Source: Sulfurospirillum sp964441765 (GTDB taxonomy: Bacteria; Campylobacterota; Campylobacteria; Campylobacterales; Sulfurospirillaceae). From it: a DNA stretch of 43,117 nt. The notes beneath the pieces are model-generated. The model worked only from the letters and a program-made list of their open reading frames with translations, did not search any database and was not told the origin of the DNA. Below are positions 41,925-43,117 of this stretch, piece by piece (positions within the stretch are counted from its first letter, which is position 1; every line of letters begins with the position of its first letter). Position numbers and translations under genes: made by a program. The stretch covers positions 1-43,117 of the forward strand of contig CAYTVI010000009.1 in the NCBI GenBank assembly GCA_964441765.1. The letters are read 5' to 3'.

Positions 41925-42569
41925 CTACTTTTCAAATAAAGAACGATACCAAGGAATATGTGGTTCAATCATTTCGGCTTGATTAAATGAAGAGTTTTTG
42001 AGCTTTTCATCGTATTTTTTAGCTGCTTCTGCTTTATCGGTGCGTTCATAAAGGTCTTTAATATTTTTATCTAAAAAATACTCCCCTAATTCAAGTCGTG
42101 AGAGCATCGTTTGTGCAAGAGGCTTGTATTTTGAATTTGGATAGCGTGCGATAAACTCTTTCGTTTGAGCAATCGTATCTAAAAGGAGTTGTTGATTTCG
42201 ATTTGGATTTGGAAATGCATCATAATTGGCTTTGAGTTTTAAGTAGCGTACATGGTCTGCATTTTCCTTGCTTCCATAACGTTTTAAATACTCATCTAAA
42301 TAAAAATTAGCCAGTAAATACTCTTCATCTTGCATGTGCGCGTTGGCAAGCATCATCATCGCTTCTGGCAATAAAGGAGACTCAACGTGCTCGCTTGCTA
42401 ATGAAGTATAAAAGGAATCTGCTTTTTCAAGGTCTTGATTTTTAATCTCTCTTGAAATTTCATCATACCAATACGATGCTGGTTTATTATAAACTTCTTT
42501 TGTTTTTGTTGCACAACCACTCATAAAAGCTACAAGCGAAGAGACAAGTACTACATGGATCAATTTCAT
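41925..42569 (-). CDS. bamD: Outer membrane assembly lipoprotein BamD (ComL)
   Basis: A 214-residue lipoprotein of the BAM complex, which inserts beta-barrel proteins. It has a signal peptide with lipobox FMSGC (lipidated Cys19) and then tetratricopeptide-like repeats (YDEISREIKNQDLEKADSFYTSLASEHVESPL; AMMMLANAHMQDEEYLLANFYLDEYLKRY; LLDTIAQTKEFIARYPNSKY). AAAGGA precedes the ATG. Its position between lon and fliW is conserved in the phylum. Confidence 0.92.
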   Translation of the reverse strand: MKLIHVVLVSSLVAFMSGCATKTKEVYNKPASYWYDEISREIKNQDLEKADSFYTSLASEHVESPLLPEAMMMLANAHMQDEEYLLANFYLDEYLKRYGSKENADHVRYLKLKANYDAFPNPNRNQQLLLDTIAQTKEFIARYPNSKYKPLAQTMLSRLELGEYFLDKNIKDLYERTDKAEAAKKYDEKLKNSSFNQAEMIEPHIPWYRSLFEK

Positions 42570-42600
42570 GCATTTTATCCTTTTTAGTTAAAAGTGCATC

Positions 42601-42606
42601 ATTGTA
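42601..42606 (-). promoter_or_regulatory. -10 candidate of bamD
   Basis: TACAAT on the minus strand (GATACAAT), 32 bases before the bamD start codon. Confidence 0.4.
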
Positions 42607-42699
42607 TCTTCTTTTTTGTTATCTTAAAATAAAAGTCGATTTTTTTGTTTTTTTGTCGATTTGACTGTACACTATTGCCTTATTTTACATACAAAATGA

Positions 42700-42705
42700 T
42701 ACAAT
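42700..42705 (+). promoter_or_regulatory. -10 candidate of fliW
   Basis: TACAAT 35 bases before the fliW start. No sigma54 or sigma28 pattern and no direct-repeat box is visible upstream. The rest of the 170-bp divergent gap holds only T-rich sequence with two GTCGATTT copies. Confidence 0.4.
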
Positions 42706-42739
42706 AGTTAAAACTGATATCTTAACGAAAAGGAATGCT

Positions 42740-43117
42740 ATGATTTTTACGGTAAAAGCACAAATACCCGGATTTGAAACCATCAAAGGTGTCGAACTAG
42801 AAAAAATTGATGAATTTTTTCTAAAACTTATTTCAAAATCGGATGAAACTACTTTTACACTCATTAACCCTTTCATGATTCGTGAATACGATTTTGAAAT
42901 ACCAGAATATTTTAGAGCACTCCTTGACATCAAAGAAGAGACGAATATTTTGGTGCTTAATATTATGATTATCGCCACGCCCATTGAGGCATCAACCATC
43001 AATTTTATCGCACCTCTGATTTTTAATACCGACAATGGAACCATGGCACAAGTCTTACTTGATACGACTAAATATCAACACTATGGATTGATGGAGAGTA
43101 TTTCAAATTTTTTGAAT
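42740..43117 (+). CDS. fliW: Flagellar assembly factor FliW (3' end cut by window)
   Basis: The frame is open from ATG 42740 to the window end, 126 codons, close to the usual 129-130 residues of FliW in this group. Residues: IFTVKAQIPGFETI, the FTLINPFMIREYDFEIP stretch, and NFIAPLIFN match FliW, which binds flagellin and antagonises the translational repressor CsrA. AAGGA is six bases before the ATG. The stop lies just outside the window. Confidence 0.9.
   Translation, partial: MIFTVKAQIPGFETIKGVELEKIDEFFLKLISKSDETTFTLINPFMIREYDFEIPEYFRALLDIKEETNILVLNIMIIATPIEASTINFIAPLIFNTDNGTMAQVLLDTTKYQHYGLMESISNFLN

Noticed and set aside
42636..42661. GTCGATTT direct repeats upstream of fliW as an operator
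   Set aside because: The repeats lie in a low-complexity T tract and do not have a defined spacing to the -10; too weak to claim.
42685..43044. 119-codon minus-strand frame at the right edge
   Set aside because: It is the antisense of fliW, whose plus-strand frame has a ribosome site and family motifs and simply runs off the window.
1..43117. CRISPR arrays, tRNA/rRNA genes, prophage or IS transposase
   Set aside because: No regularly spaced repeats, no cloverleaf or rRNA sequence, and no transposase or phage structural gene was found on either strand.

Overview
The window looks like chromosomal DNA from a Campylobacterota (epsilonproteobacterial) bacterium, most likely Sulfurospirillum or a close relative. 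The grounds are low GC, AT-rich extended -10 promoters, strong AGGAG ribosome sites, the AHQWRQPL type of histidine kinase core, and gene runs typical of the group: FCL-rny / tlpA-ftsY-radA, fliL-acpS, ruvX, dprA, minE-minD-ilvC, rnr-holA and rpsF-ssb-rpsR / lon-bamD / fliW. The genus is an inference. No tRNA, rRNA, CRISPR array, prophage or insertion sequence with a transposase gene was seen. One run of exactly 100 N (32680-32779) is an assembly gap inside minD.

Left part (149-15073). After a small membrane-protein/ybaK pair comes a signalling island. It holds a single-domain PAS protein, an operon of two FIST sensors, two histidine kinases and a REC/degenerate GGDEF/EAL regulator (1736-8957), a convergent OmpR-type regulator, a divergent REC-PAS/WD40-helical operon (9726-13120), a cyclophilin, and a second PAS protein with an unknown helical protein. 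Four promoters of this island carry the same unlisted element: two head-to-tail heptamers of the form WTRYAAC with an 11-bp period, ending exactly 10 bp before the -10 hexamer. This is the geometry expected for an OmpR/PhoB-type activator. The OmpR-type regulator encoded in the island (8932-9633) is the obvious candidate, and one of the sites overlaps its own -10. The island thus reads as a self-contained regulon, plausibly sensing a ligand through FIST proteins (NosP-like) and ending in c-di-GMP turnover.

Middle part (15074-29540). An S24-type repressor with a well-placed operator candidate lies divergent to a 34-residue gene that has a sigma54-like promoter and its own terminator. Next come a DedA/SYLF/ABC exporter group, RNase Y with 5-formyl-THF cyclo-ligase, a thioredoxin lipoprotein with ftsY and radA, and fliL-acpS. 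A 149-bp MITE-like inverted-repeat element fills the gap between acpS and a MidA-type methyltransferase, and TolC, ArgD, a TRIC-type channel and RuvX follow.

Right part (29617-43117) is mostly housekeeping: a TSUP transporter, DprA, a polysaccharide deacetylase, MinE/MinD, IlvC, an HDOD protein, RNase R, HolA, S6-SSB-S18, Lon, BamD and the start of FliW, which runs off the window.

Throughout the window the perfect palindrome TTTACATGTAAA recurs: 16 exact copies, 20 with the inner ten bases and 24 with the inner eight. It lies both inside genes (as LHVK/LHVN or FTCK) and between them (in terminators and just upstream of ribosome sites). Base composition predicts about 0.01 exact copies, so this is a highly iterated palindrome comparable in kind to cyanobacterial HIP1, and I know of no assigned role.
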